Shown piece by piece: positions 25,406-33,898 of a DNA stretch of 42,091 nt; position 1 is the stretch's first letter, and each line of letters opens with the position of its first letter. This DNA comes from an uncultured Bacteroidales bacterium (GTDB taxonomy: Bacteria; Bacteroidota; Bacteroidia; Bacteroidales; FEN-979): contig CAIYUC010000108.1 of NCBI GenBank assembly GCA_903929315.1, forward strand, positions 1-42,091. The letters are read 5' to 3'. Position numbers and translations under genes: made by a program. The notes beneath the pieces are model-generated. The model had not been told where the DNA came from. It did no database searches and worked only from the letters and a program-made list of their open reading frames with translations.

Positions 25406-25428
25406 CTTATTTTTGAAACTAAAATAAG
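25406..25428. promoter_or_regulatory. AT-rich inverted repeat overlapping a -7 element
   Basis: CTTATTTT (25406-25413) and AAAATAAG (25421-25428) form perfect 8-bp arms around a 7-nt spacer, just after the sulfotransferase stop. TATTTTTG at 25408-25415 also fits TAnnTTTG and would serve the outer-membrane protein gene. The overlap suggests an operator, but an AT-rich terminator is also possible. Confidence 0.4.
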
Positions 25429-25455
25429 GTAAGAAAAGCTTCAAGTCAATCCCAT

Positions 25456-26166
25456 ATGAAGAAAGTTTTTCCTGTTTCTCTATTGCTATTGTGTAACTTA
25501 TATTTAAATTCCTTTAGCCAGGATACCATAGTAAAAAAATCATCATTGCATGAGAACTATATCCTTAACAGATCTTATCTTAAAATCGGGGCTTCATTAC
25601 CGGCGGGTTTATATGGGAAGGACCAATTATTCAAAGCGTACAATAATCCTGATCCCAATAATAATTACGTCATCTATCCGGCTGCAAAATTAGGCGGTGT
25701 TCTGGATGTGGGATGCCTGATTTACCTCGGGCCGGCATTCGCCGGAAATCGGCTGCGGGCAGGCATTGACGCGACTTTGTTTTCTTTAGCATTTAACCAA
25801 ACCGATCTCCCCTATTACCCTCAGGATGAGAATAATAAATGGAAATTCTGGTACTTCTATCTCGGTCAGAAATTCGGACCTGTTTTTACAATCAATCCCT
25901 TTGACCGGTTAATGATCGATTTGTCATATAAGTTGAATGCCTACATGTCATACTTGCATCATCAATTCGAAGGGGATTGGAAAGATGACTGGGGGAAAAA
26001 TCTGCTGCAAAGTGAAGTGAGTCTCAACATCAGATATCGTATCATCATTGCTTCCTTTCAGTACAACTTCGGTGAGTGCCTGTATAACAGGTTCGATACC
26101 AAAGACCCCAGCTACAAAATTGACAATTCAACATTTCGTGTCCTTGTCGGATTTGTTTTTCACTAA
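25456..26166 (+). CDS. Predicted outer-membrane beta-barrel protein
   Basis: This 236-residue protein starts with a signal peptide (MKKVFPVSLLLLCNLYLNSFSQ, cleavage near FSQ). The rest shows alternating strands with aromatic girdles (LKIGASLPAGLYG, LDVGCLIYLGPA, WYFYLGQKFGPVF, VSLNIRYRIIIASFQYNFG) and ends in a Phe-rich FRVLVGFVFH, consistent with an 8-10-stranded barrel. I do not recognise a specific family. A -7 element embedded in an inverted repeat lies about 45 bp upstream. Its position between the sulfotransferase and AMP-ligase genes suggests an envelope role, possibly release or display of the product, but this is inference only. Confidence 0.7.
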   Translation: MKKVFPVSLLLLCNLYLNSFSQDTIVKKSSLHENYILNRSYLKIGASLPAGLYGKDQLFKAYNNPDPNNNYVIYPAAKLGGVLDVGCLIYLGPAFAGNRLRAGIDATLFSLAFNQTDLPYYPQDENNKWKFWYFYLGQKFGPVFTINPFDRLMIDLSYKLNAYMSYLHHQFEGDWKDDWGKNLLQSEVSLNIRYRIIIASFQYNFGECLYNRFDTKDPSYKIDNSTFRVLVGFVFH

Positions 26167-26184
26167 TAACTGTTGACATTAAGC

Positions 26185-27501
26185 ATGAATACTATCAACT
26201 TCTTCCCTGAAATTGAGAAGCAGACCGCTAGAAAGATCAATAGATTCCAGGATGAACTATTGCATAAGTTGTTGGTCTATCTTAATCGCAATTCGCGTTT
26301 CTATTCAAATCTTTTCAGGAAATTTCATATTGATCCAGGCAGTATAAATGGATTGACTGACCTTGTTCATATCCCTGTTACCACAAAGGACCACCTTCAG
26401 CAATACAATGAGGATTTTATCTGTGTTACCCGGGAGAAGATCATCGATTATATCACTACTTCCGGTACGATGGGAGATCCTGTAACTTTTGCTATGACCG
26501 ACAAAGACCTCGACCGGTTAGCTTATAATGAAGCGATTTCATTTACCTGTGCCGACGGGTTAAAAGGCGATATTTATCAACTGATGACCACTCTCGACCG
26601 TCGGTTTATGGCAGGACTTGCCTATTTTCTTGGCATTAGAATGATGGGGGCCAGTATTGTCCGTGTTGGGAATGGTATCCCTGAACTTCAATGGGATACC
26701 ATCCGTCGTATCCACCCAAATACCATAATTGCCGTTCCATCTTTTATTCTTAAGATCATTGAATATGCTGAAACAAATGGAATTGATTACCGGGCCAGCA
26801 GCATCAGGAAAGCAGTCTGCATCGGTGAACCTCTAAGAAACAATGATCTGTCATTGAATACACTGGGGCGTAAGATTACAGAGAAATGGCCCATTACTCT
26901 TTATTCTACTTATGCCTCCACTGAAATGGGAACTTCTTTTACGGAATGCGGCGAAGGGATCGGAGGGCATCACCATCCTGAACTGATCATTGTGGAATTC
27001 CTTGACGAAAACGATAAACCCGTAAAGGAAGGTGAACCCGGTGAAGTTACCGTCACCACCCTTGGAGTTGAAGGAATGCCCTTGCTCCGTTTTAAAACCG
27101 GGGATGTTTGTTATCATTATACCGGTTCCTGTAAATGCGGACGTACCACGATCAGGCTCGGCCCGGTCATCGGCCGTAAGAAACAAATGATCAAATACAA
27201 AGGAACGACCCTCTACCCGCCTGCTTTTTATGATGTCCTTGATAATATCGATTATATCACGAATTATTTCATAGAAGTCTATACCAATGAAATCGGGACA
27301 GATGAAATCCTGATCCATGTAGGTAGTAGCAGATCCATTGAAGATGCAGAGAAGGATATCAAAGACCATTTCAGGGCAAAGCTTCGTGTAGCGCCGTTGA
27401 TTAAATTCGAATCGGCAGAAACCATCCGGAAGATCCAATTTCCCGAAACCAGCCGAAAAACCGTTAAATTCATCGATAACCGAAAAAAAATAAAATCATA
27501 A
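26185..27501 (+). CDS. PaaK-like AMP-forming acyl/aryl ligase
   Basis: The preferred ATG at 26185 gives 438 residues; the track's start four codons upstream is TTG. The protein belongs to the phenylacetate-CoA ligase/coenzyme F390 synthetase branch of the ANL superfamily: phosphate loop TTSGTMGDPVTF (about residues 93-104), A5-like YASTEMGTSF, GEVTVTTLGVEG, FKTGDVC and a C-terminal lid domain (YYNYFIE-like region at ITNYFIEVYTNE). These enzymes adenylate a carboxylic acid and load CoA or a carrier protein. Short length and absence of a carrier domain are normal for this branch. Together with the ACP 2 kb upstream it could supply the acyl or aryl starter of the pathway. It is only 18 bp after the outer-membrane protein stop, so co-transcribed. 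Confidence 0.85.
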   Translation: MNTINFFPEIEKQTARKINRFQDELLHKLLVYLNRNSRFYSNLFRKFHIDPGSINGLTDLVHIPVTTKDHLQQYNEDFICVTREKIIDYITTSGTMGDPVTFAMTDKDLDRLAYNEAISFTCADGLKGDIYQLMTTLDRRFMAGLAYFLGIRMMGASIVRVGNGIPELQWDTIRRIHPNTIIAVPSFILKIIEYAETNGIDYRASSIRKAVCIGEPLRNNDLSLNTLGRKITEKWPITLYSTYASTEMGTSFTECGEGIGGHHHPELIIVEFLDENDKPVKEGEPGEVTVTTLGVEGMPLLRFKTGDVCYHYTGSCKCGRTTIRLGPVIGRKKQMIKYKGTTLYPPAFYDVLDNIDYITNYFIEVYTNEIGTDEILIHVGSSRSIEDAEKDIKDHFRAKLRVAPLIKFESAETIRKIQFPETSRKTVKFIDNRKKIKS

Positions 27502-27512
27502 TTTTTTTTCAA

Positions 27513-27546
27513 TTTGTATTTCTTATTTAGAATTGATTTAAATTTG
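27513..27546 (+). promoter_or_regulatory. Putative Bacteroidota promoter (TTTG-N22-TAAATTTG)
   Basis: TTTG at 27513-27516 and TAAATTTG at 27539-27546 are 22 nt apart. The ATG of the secreted protein gene at 27593 is 46 bp downstream. This is one of the better matches in the window and separates the ligase gene from the housekeeping region. Confidence 0.65.
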
Positions 27547-27592
27547 CAAAGATTAATTGAATGATTTTGTGTAACCTTAAAAAAAGATTCAT

Positions 27593-28213
27593 ATGAAAAC
27601 AAAGAGTATCCTTTTCATGATGGGCATTTTTCTAGCCTATTCAACCTCCATGTTCGCTCAATGTAAATTGACTTCCGGCGATATTAAAATGTTAAAAGGT
27701 CAATCTATGATCAACATGCAATACGATTATTCCAAAATGGCCATTGGTAAATTCAAAAGCGATGATGAATATGTAGAGAATAAAACAAAGGAAATGAATA
27801 AAAAGAAACCCGGGTCAGGGGATGATTGGGCCGGCAAATGGAAGAGCGACAGGGAATCAAGATTTCAACCCGCTTTTGAAAGAAGCCTGAACATGGCAAC
27901 CGAACATTTCAACTCAAGCTGCAGAGAGCTTGCTTCGGATGCAAAGTATACGCTTATTATTCATACTACATTCACAGAGATGGGATTTTCCACATTCGGA
28001 TATGGACCAAGAAAAAGTGCTTATATAAGTCTTGTTGTTGATTTGGTAGAAACTTCCAATCCCTCCAAGGTATTGGCATCCATTGAAATGAAAAGGGAAG
28101 AAGGGCATTATATGGGAGATCTCGAAGTCGATGCAGGGTTGCGAATTGAAAGTTGCTATGAAAGAGCTGGCGCAGACCTGGGAGGATTCCTGGTCAGAGA
28201 AGCTCTCAAATAA
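27593..28213 (+). CDS. Secreted protein of unknown function
   Basis: This 206-residue protein has a clear signal peptide (FMMGIFLAYSTSMFAQ, cleavage near AQ) and a mature part with no membrane segment. I do not recognise the family. The mature chain shows an alpha/beta pattern (YTLIIHTTFTEMGFSTFGYG, AYISLVVDLVETSNPSKVLASIEM), resembling small periplasmic proteins common in this phylum. Cysteines are few: the first lies just after the cleavage site, and others at SSCREL and ESCYER. It has its own good promoter and converges with the amidohydrolase gene, so it is a single-gene unit. Confidence 0.72.
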   Translation: MKTKSILFMMGIFLAYSTSMFAQCKLTSGDIKMLKGQSMINMQYDYSKMAIGKFKSDDEYVENKTKEMNKKKPGSGDDWAGKWKSDRESRFQPAFERSLNMATEHFNSSCRELASDAKYTLIIHTTFTEMGFSTFGYGPRKSAYISLVVDLVETSNPSKVLASIEMKREEGHYMGDLEVDAGLRIESCYERAGADLGGFLVREALK

Positions 28214-28250
28214 CCTTAACGTTTTTTTCAACCCTTGTAATTTTGTGTCT

Positions 28251-29891
28251 TTATTGCCCGAACACTTTTTGCCCATTTATATAGGTTGAAAGGACTTTGG
28301 CCCGCGGAATCTCTGAAACAGGGATGGTCATAATATCTTTATCCAGGATGACAAAATTTGCGTCTTTCCCCGGTTCAAGGCTTCCTTTCTCTTGTTCTTC
28401 AAAACACCCTTTGGCAGCCCAGATAGTTATGGAACGAAGGGCTTCTTCACGGGAAAGGGCATTTTCCATCTGAAATCCGGCTTCCGGAAAACCCTTACTA
28501 TCCTTTCTCGATATGGCTGCATAAAAAGTCAGTAAAGGACTTATTTTCTCAACTGGAAAATCAGTTCCATCAGGTAGCCAGCTGTTTTGATCTAACAATT
28601 TTTTATATGCATATGCATTTTTGATTCTGTCAGGACCCAAACGGTCACCGGCCCATCTCATATCCGAGGTAGCATGCGTAGCCTGGATGGAGGGAATTAT
28701 CGAATATTTTCCAAATAAAGGAAGGTCAACAGGATCAACTACCTGCGAATGCTCAATCCTCCATCGAAGGTCATTCTTACCTTTCAGGAATTCGCTGTAA
28801 ATATCAATGACAACTTTCACGGCAGAATCTCCTATGGCATGCGTATTAACCTGATACCCATTTTTAAACCCGATCGCACAGATCTCCTTAAGGGAATCAA
28901 CAGGTGTCACAAGGATCCCTGATTTACCCGGTTGATCGGAATAGGATTTTTTCAATAAGGCCGTCCTTGAACCAAGACTACCGTCGGCATAGATTTTAAT
29001 AGACCTTACATCCAGGTAAGGTGTTTTATATATGCCTTTTGATATGAAATTCCTGATATTTTCACGAGTGGGTGCCAACATAGCATAAATCCTCATTTTC
29101 AATTCACCATTGCGCTGGATCGAATCCATCAAACGAACCACCTTATAATCCAACCCTGCATCTGCAACACCGGTTAATCCGACAGCAAAACAATTGTCCT
29201 GTGCCTTTTTCAACAAAGTGATGAGAGTAGCCTTATCCGGAGTCGGGATACTGTTTTTCATATAATCTGCAGCATTTTCACTAAGAATTCCGGTTAGCCA
29301 TCCATTTCTTGTTTCTACCTCAGCAGGGTTGAAGTTGTGCTTAACCATCATTCCCGTTTTCACTAAAGCAGCCCCGTTTACAAGTACAACATGTCCGTCA
29401 ACCCTTTCTAATACGACCGGCCTGTCAGGGAATAAGCTGTCGAGTTTTGTCCTGTCAGGAAATGTCTTATCTTTCCAAATATTTTGATCCCATCCTCTTC
29501 CAACAATCCAGCCCCCGGGTATTTGATTTTTACCCTTCTTCAGGAGTGTCAGTATCGTATCAAATGATTGAATTCCTGATAAGTCAAACAATTGAAGACT
29601 AAGGCTATAACCATAGAAATGGCAGTGAGCATCAATAAAGCCCGGATAAATAAACTTTCCATTCGCGTCGATAATCTTATTTGACGTATAGGATGCAAGG
29701 ATCTCTTCAGATTTTCCAACGGCAAGAATTTTTCCATTTTTTACTGCAATGGCTTGAACCGTTTGAAAATTATTGTCAACACAATAAATCATTGAATGGC
29801 TGACAATCAGATCGGCTTTTATCTTCATTTGTCCGGATACTCTAAGAAAAGAGAAGATTAATAAGATTGACAGAAAAGAAATTCGGATCAT
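28251..29891 (-). CDS. YtcJ-like metal-dependent amidohydrolase, exported
   Basis: This 546-residue protein has a short signal peptide (SILLIFSFLRVSGQ) and the amidohydrolase-superfamily features of the YtcJ/N-substituted formamide deformylase-like group: first metal motif FIDAHCHFYGYS (HxH at about residues 89-91), GRGWDQNIWKD, the DGSLGSRTALL segment, NTHAIGD, and C-terminal EEALRSITIWAAKG followed by GSLEPGKDANFVILD. The metal-binding His residues look intact. Family members hydrolyse amide or related bonds of small molecules; the substrate is unknown. A signal peptide indicates periplasmic action. It is divergent from the DUF6580 gene, with A/T-rich sequence between, and no -7 match on its own strand was found. 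Confidence 0.85.
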   Translation of the reverse strand: MIRISFLSILLIFSFLRVSGQMKIKADLIVSHSMIYCVDNNFQTVQAIAVKNGKILAVGKSEEILASYTSNKIIDANGKFIYPGFIDAHCHFYGYSLSLQLFDLSGIQSFDTILTLLKKGKNQIPGGWIVGRGWDQNIWKDKTFPDRTKLDSLFPDRPVVLERVDGHVVLVNGAALVKTGMMVKHNFNPAEVETRNGWLTGILSENAADYMKNSIPTPDKATLITLLKKAQDNCFAVGLTGVADAGLDYKVVRLMDSIQRNGELKMRIYAMLAPTRENIRNFISKGIYKTPYLDVRSIKIYADGSLGSRTALLKKSYSDQPGKSGILVTPVDSLKEICAIGFKNGYQVNTHAIGDSAVKVVIDIYSEFLKGKNDLRWRIEHSQVVDPVDLPLFGKYSIIPSIQATHATSDMRWAGDRLGPDRIKNAYAYKKLLDQNSWLPDGTDFPVEKISPLLTFYAAISRKDSKGFPEAGFQMENALSREEALRSITIWAAKGCFEEQEKGSLEPGKDANFVILDKDIMTIPVSEIPRAKVLSTYINGQKVFGQ

Positions 29892-29947
29892 TTTGGGATC
29901 AATTTAAAACAATAAATAGTAAAAATAAAAATAATTTTAAAAATAAT

Positions 29948-29978
29948 TTTGAAATCTAAGGATCATATACTATTTTTG
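29948..29978 (+). promoter_or_regulatory. Putative Bacteroidota promoter (TTTG-N19-TATTTTTG)
   Basis: TTTG at 29948-29951 and TATTTTTG at 29971-29978 have the textbook 19-nt spacing. The ATG at 30002 is 23 bp downstream. This is the best consensus promoter in the window. Confidence 0.75.
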
Positions 29979-30001
29979 TATTGCATATTCTATGATATAA
30001 G

Positions 30002-30562
30002 ATGAAATATAAAACCTTTACGCCTAAATTTATTGTTGTTCTTTCATTCATTGTAATCGCGGCTTTGCTGCGATTACTCCCGCACTGGCCAAACTTCACC
30101 CCTATTGCGGCAATGGCTTTGTTTGCAGGAAGCTATATTGACAAAAAGTCTTATGCTTTTATTGTTCCCATATCAGCTATGTTTATCAGCGACCTGGTAA
30201 TAGGCTTACATGCAAACATTCCTGCCGTTTATATGAGTTTTGCCATTACGGTGTTGATTGGGATGTCAATCCGGAGGTTTGTCAACCCTGGATCTGTATT
30301 TTTTGCGGCCCTTTCTTCATCGGTGATATTTTTCCTCATCACCAACTTTTCTTCCTGGCTCGCAAGCCCTTTTTATCCTCAAACTTATTCAGGATTGATC
30401 GGGTGTTATATTGCAGGTTTGGCATTCTTTCACAACCCATCACAGGGAATTTCATTTTTCATGAATGATATTCTTGGAACGACATTTTTTAGCGCTGTAT
30501 TCTATGGCGCTTTCTATCTTGCCGGGATGCGATTCCCGATGCTCGATAAATCCCGTCTTTAA
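30002..30562 (+). CDS. DUF6580-family putative transport membrane protein
   Basis: This 186-residue protein has five or six hydrophobic helices and the family-typical segment PHWPNFTPIAAMALFAGSYI early on, followed by FIVPISAMFISDLVIG and GISFFMNDILGTTFFS. The size and topology resemble ECF-transporter substrate-binding (S) components, which is why the family is called a putative transporter. The ligand is unknown. It has its own consensus promoter, a possible 3' hairpin, and no transport partners beside it. Confidence 0.75.
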   Translation: MKYKTFTPKFIVVLSFIVIAALLRLLPHWPNFTPIAAMALFAGSYIDKKSYAFIVPISAMFISDLVIGLHANIPAVYMSFAITVLIGMSIRRFVNPGSVFFAALSSSVIFFLITNFSSWLASPFYPQTYSGLIGCYIAGLAFFHNPSQGISFFMNDILGTTFFSAVFYGAFYLAGMRFPMLDKSRL

Positions 30563-30563
30563 T

Positions 30564-30598
30564 CCATCACTTTTAATCCGTATAAACGGATTAGATGG
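30564..30598 (+). terminator. Possible hairpin terminator after the DUF6580 gene
   Basis: TAATCCGT (30574-30581) pairs with ACGGATTA (30586-30593) around ATAA, and CCATC/GATGG extends the stem across a bulge. No strong T-run follows, so it may stop transcription between the two convergent genes or simply be a stable hairpin. Confidence 0.4.
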
Positions 30599-30622
30599 GG
30601 TTAATAATTTATTTGATTTTTA

Positions 30623-31006
30623 TCAATCGAATAAGTCTGCATCTCTTTCCAGTAAAAGGATTGAACTTTGGGGAACAATATAGTATTTCTCATCATTAAA
30701 GACGATTTCCGTAGCCCCTCTTTGCAGGAATATTGCAAGATCACCTTCTTTTACCTGTAGCGGGATATACTTTATTTGCTCTTCTGCGTTTTTCCAGGTT
30801 TCAGTGGAATCATCGGAGGATATAGGCAAGGGATAACCCGGACCACATTTAACAACAAAACCTGTTTGTATCTCTTCTTTCTCCTGATAACCCGGCGGCA
30901 GATAAAGACCTCCTTTTGATTTATTGGAGATTTTTTTCGGCTTTATCAATACCCTCTCTCCAATAACAATAAGGTTTTTCAATTTATTCTTATTCTCAAC
31001 ATCCAT
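30623..31006 (-). CDS. GroES-like co-chaperonin family protein
   Basis: This 127-residue protein has a Cpn10 fold: VIGERVLIKPKK near the start, KSKGGLYLPPG in place of the usual mobile loop and strand, GFVVKCGPGYP, then a C-terminal VKEGDLAIFLQRGATEIVFNDEKYYIVPQSSILL. It is longer than canonical GroES (about 95 residues) owing to an insert (ISSDDSTETWKNAEEQ). No groEL is adjacent, so it is probably a paralog of the housekeeping GroES, of unknown client. A -7 element (TATTTTTG) lies 20 bp upstream. It converges with the DUF6580 gene. Confidence 0.82.
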   Translation of the reverse strand: MDVENKNKLKNLIVIGERVLIKPKKISNKSKGGLYLPPGYQEKEEIQTGFVVKCGPGYPLPISSDDSTETWKNAEEQIKYIPLQVKEGDLAIFLQRGATEIVFNDEKYYIVPQSSILLLERDADLFD

Positions 31007-31025
31007 TTGGCTTCAATAGGAATTC

Positions 31026-31033
31026 CAAAAATA
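31026..31033 (-). promoter_or_regulatory. Putative -7 element (TATTTTTG) for the GroES-like gene
   Basis: Reads TATTTTTG on the minus strand, 20 bp upstream of the ATG at 31006. No TTTG was seen at standard spacing. Confidence 0.5.
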
Positions 31034-31082
31034 CAAAATCCTTAAATAACAAGGAGACGCGCAGAATTTTAAAAATTATAGG

Positions 31083-31090
31083 TACTTTTG
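31083..31090 (+). promoter_or_regulatory. Putative -7 element (TACTTTTG) for mutL
   Basis: TACTTTTG fits TAnnTTTG, 78 bp upstream of the mutL ATG, predicting a leader of about 70 nt. It lies back-to-back with the promoter of the GroES-like gene, 50 bp away. Confidence 0.5.
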
Positions 31091-31168
31091 CAGCACCTCT
31101 TCTTTTCATACATAACGCCTCTTCGAAAGTTGAACGACACTGAGGTAAATTGAGATATCACAATTAAT

Positions 31169-33013
31169 ATGTCTGACCTGATTCGATTATTACCGGATTC
31201 CGTTGCCAACCAGATTGCAGCAGGCGAAGTTATTCAGCGACCTGCTTCAGCAGTGAAAGAACTTCTTGAAAATGCTGTGGACTCCGGTGCGACATCTGTT
31301 AAACTTATCATAAAAGAAGCAGGAAAAACCCTGATTCAGGTGATCGACAACGGTTGCGGAATGTCAGACCGGGATGCCCGTATTTGCTTTGAAAGGCATG
31401 CCACATCAAAGATCCAGACAGCAAATGATCTCCTTGCAATCCGTACCCTGGGGTTCCGGGGAGAAGCTTTGGCTTCCGTCGCTTCAATAGCCCAGGTTGA
31501 AATAAAGACCAGAAAAACGGAAGATGAAATTGGAACTTCTCTACAAATTGATGGTTCAGAATTCAAAACACAAATTCCTGATCCCTGTCCTCAAGGGACA
31601 AATATATCTGTTAAAAACCTCTTCTTCAATGTACCTGCACGCCGTAACTTTTTGAAATCAAACACACTGGAGCTTAAATATATCATTGAAGAATTCTTCA
31701 GGATCGCCCTGGTCAGTCATTCTATTGCTTTTACTTTTTATAACAACGATAAGATCCTTTTCCAGGTAGCTCCTTCAACTTTGAAACAACGGCTGGTGGC
31801 ATTATTCGGGAACCCTTATAACCAAAGGCTTGTCCCTGTAAATCTGGAATCTGCCATTGTAAATATTTCCGGTTTTATCGGGAAACCCGAATTTGCAAAG
31901 AAAACAAGAGGAGAACAATACTTTTTTACCAATGGCCGGTTCATAAAAAGTGCGTACCTGCATCATGCCGTGGAAAATGCCTTCCAGGAATTGATACCCA
32001 AAGATGCTTTTCCTACTTATTTCCTATACCTCGATATCGATCCAAAAACAATAGACGTCAATATTCATCCTACCAAAACAGAGATCAATTTCCTGGATAG
32101 TAAAAGTATATATGCCATCCTTTTATCTGCCGTCAGACAGGCTATTGGTAAATTCAGCATGACACCTTCCCTTGACTTTGAAAAGGAACCGAGCATGGAT
32201 TTACCACCATTATCCAATGATCAGACAATCCGGGCACCCACAATCACGATCAACCCCGATTATAATCCATTTGAAAAAACCGTGAAACCACAGGGTGAGA
32301 TTCCTTTCTCCTCAAGGGAAAGATCGAACCAGGAGAACTGGCAAAAACTGTATGATCCTTTAAGGAATTTTCCACCACATGAACAATCAAAGGGAATTCC
32401 ATCATCCCAGCATATTATGGCAGATCTGGATCAGGAAGCTGCAAAAAATCCTCCACAGGGAGTGTTCCAGGTACAAAACCGTTTTATTGTCACCCAAACG
32501 TCGAATGGCATTGTCATAGTCGATCAGCAGAATGCACATGAAAGAGTGCTTTATGAAAAATTCGCAGCCTCTGATCCCAATCGCCAGAACGTTTCACAAA
32601 AATTATTGATCCCTCAAACAATATCGCTGAACCCCACCGATTCTGAACTTTACAGGGAATATCAAAAGGAATTCGAAGAATTAGGTTTTGAAATTACGGT
32701 TTTCGGTAAAAATAGTTACCTCGTAATCTCCGTTCCTTCTGAATGTCTCAATGCTCATTTGCCTGATCTGGTCGAACAAATGCTGGAAATCCTCAAGGAT
32801 AACCCCGATGATCTGAAGACCAAATCCCATTTTCATCTGGCAACATCACTGGCGAAAACACTTTCGGTGAAAAGGGGAGTAAAATTGCAGAAGGAAGAAA
32901 TAATATCACTTATTGAGAGTTTATTTTCCTGCAAGGTTCCTGACGTCACGATGGATGGTAAGCCGACCATGATAAAGGTAAGTTACGAAGAGTTACAGAA
33001 AACGTTCAGATAA
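31169..33013 (+). CDS. mutL: DNA mismatch repair protein MutL
   Basis: This 614-residue protein has the GHKL ATPase N-terminal region with MutL signatures IAAGEVIQRPASAVKELLENAVDSG, DNGCGM, FERHATSKI and TLGFRGEALASV, the transducer domain with NGRFIKSAYLHHAV and DVNIHPTKTEI, an acidic/Pro-rich linker (about residues 345-430), and a C-terminal dimerisation domain. MutL links MutS mismatch recognition to strand incision. The motif corresponding to DQHAX2EX4E reads DQQNAHERVLYE (D452 onward): both acidic residues are kept while the His is replaced by Gln. Endonuclease activity is therefore uncertain. It starts a plus-strand operon with the rhomboids, EEP and uvrB genes, all with gaps below 40 bp. 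Confidence 0.96.
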   Translation: MSDLIRLLPDSVANQIAAGEVIQRPASAVKELLENAVDSGATSVKLIIKEAGKTLIQVIDNGCGMSDRDARICFERHATSKIQTANDLLAIRTLGFRGEALASVASIAQVEIKTRKTEDEIGTSLQIDGSEFKTQIPDPCPQGTNISVKNLFFNVPARRNFLKSNTLELKYIIEEFFRIALVSHSIAFTFYNNDKILFQVAPSTLKQRLVALFGNPYNQRLVPVNLESAIVNISGFIGKPEFAKKTRGEQYFFTNGRFIKSAYLHHAVENAFQELIPKDAFPTYFLYLDIDPKTIDVNIHPTKTEINFLDSKSIYAILLSAVRQAIGKFSMTPSLDFEKEPSMDLPPLSNDQTIRAPTITINPDYNPFEKTVKPQGEIPFSSRERSNQENWQKLYDPLRNFPPHEQSKGIPSSQHIMADLDQEAAKNPPQGVFQVQNRFIVTQTSNGIVIVDQQNAHERVLYEKFAASDPNRQNVSQKLLIPQTISLNPTDSELYREYQKEFEELGFEITVFGKNSYLVISVPSECLNAHLPDLVEQMLEILKDNPDDLKTKSHFHLATSLAKTLSVKRGVKLQKEEIISLIESLFSCKVPDVTMDGKPTMIKVSYEELQKTFR

Positions 33014-33033
33014 TCCGCTTCTTAATTATTACT

Positions 33034-33864
33034 ATGAATAACCAATACAGCCCTGCCGGATTCCGATTTCTTCCTCCTGTGGTTAAGAACCTGCTTATCA
33101 TAAACGGGTTATTTTTCCTTGCTACCATGGCATTTCAATCGGCCTATAATTTGGATTTTGCGAACATTCTTGGGTTACATTATTTCAAATCACAATACTT
33201 CAAGCCCTATCAATTCATCACTTACATGTTCATCCATGCAGATTTTTGGCATATCTTCTATAATATGTTTGCATTATGGATGTTCGGATACCTGCTTGAA
33301 AATGTCTGGGGATCAAAACGGTTTCTTACCTATTATTTATTAACAGGCGTAGGAGCCGCAGCCGTACAGACCTTTGTGAACTGGTGGAGTTTCTCCTCTA
33401 TCGAGGCTGCTGCATTGGCTTATAGCCAGGCGCCCTCACTCGATTCTTTTATTACGTTTGTTAAAGATCATTTTTTCCAGTACTACGCATATCATGATAC
33501 AATCAAAAACTTCATTTCTTCCTGGTCATTGGACCCGAATAATCCTATGTTTCTTCAGCAATCGGTAGATTATGCCGGTCAACTTATAAAACTTCGTATG
33601 GATGTTCCTACGATTGGAGCATCCGGCGCTGTTTTTGGAATCCTCCTTGCCTTCGGCATGATGTTCCCTAATATGCTGGTTTATCTTTATTTTCTCGTAC
33701 CGATTAAAGCTAAATGGATAGTGATAGGTTACGGAGTTCTCGAAGTCTTTTCAGGGATATCAAACAACCCGAGCGATAATGTAGCTCATTTTGCCCATCT
33801 GGGTGGTATGTTATTCGGCCTCATCCTTATTTTATATTGGAGAAAAAAAAAATATCTCAATTGA
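33034..33864 (+). CDS. Rhomboid-family intramembrane serine protease (1)
   Basis: This 276-residue membrane protein has rhomboid signatures: FIHADFWHIFYNMFALWMFG (HxxxxHxxxN helix), the catalytic motif GASGAVFGILLAFG with S197, and the partner His in VAHFAHLGGMLFG (about H251). Both dyad residues are present, so activity is expected: cleavage of membrane-spanning substrates within the bilayer. An unusually long segment (about residues 115-180) between helices carries polar and aromatic residues. It starts 20 bp after mutL and 34 bp before a second rhomboid gene. Confidence 0.9.
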   Translation: MNNQYSPAGFRFLPPVVKNLLIINGLFFLATMAFQSAYNLDFANILGLHYFKSQYFKPYQFITYMFIHADFWHIFYNMFALWMFGYLLENVWGSKRFLTYYLLTGVGAAAVQTFVNWWSFSSIEAAALAYSQAPSLDSFITFVKDHFFQYYAYHDTIKNFISSWSLDPNNPMFLQQSVDYAGQLIKLRMDVPTIGASGAVFGILLAFGMMFPNMLVYLYFLVPIKAKWIVIGYGVLEVFSGISNNPSDNVAHFAHLGGMLFGLILILYWRKKKYLN

Positions 33865-33898
33865 GTAAACTCTTTCATCCATAATATCTGACTAGCAT

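Noticed and set aside
26851-27438. 195-residue minus-strand ORF inside the AMP ligase gene
   Set aside because: It lies wholly inside a strongly supported gene on the other strand and has no recognisable domain; it is a shadow frame.
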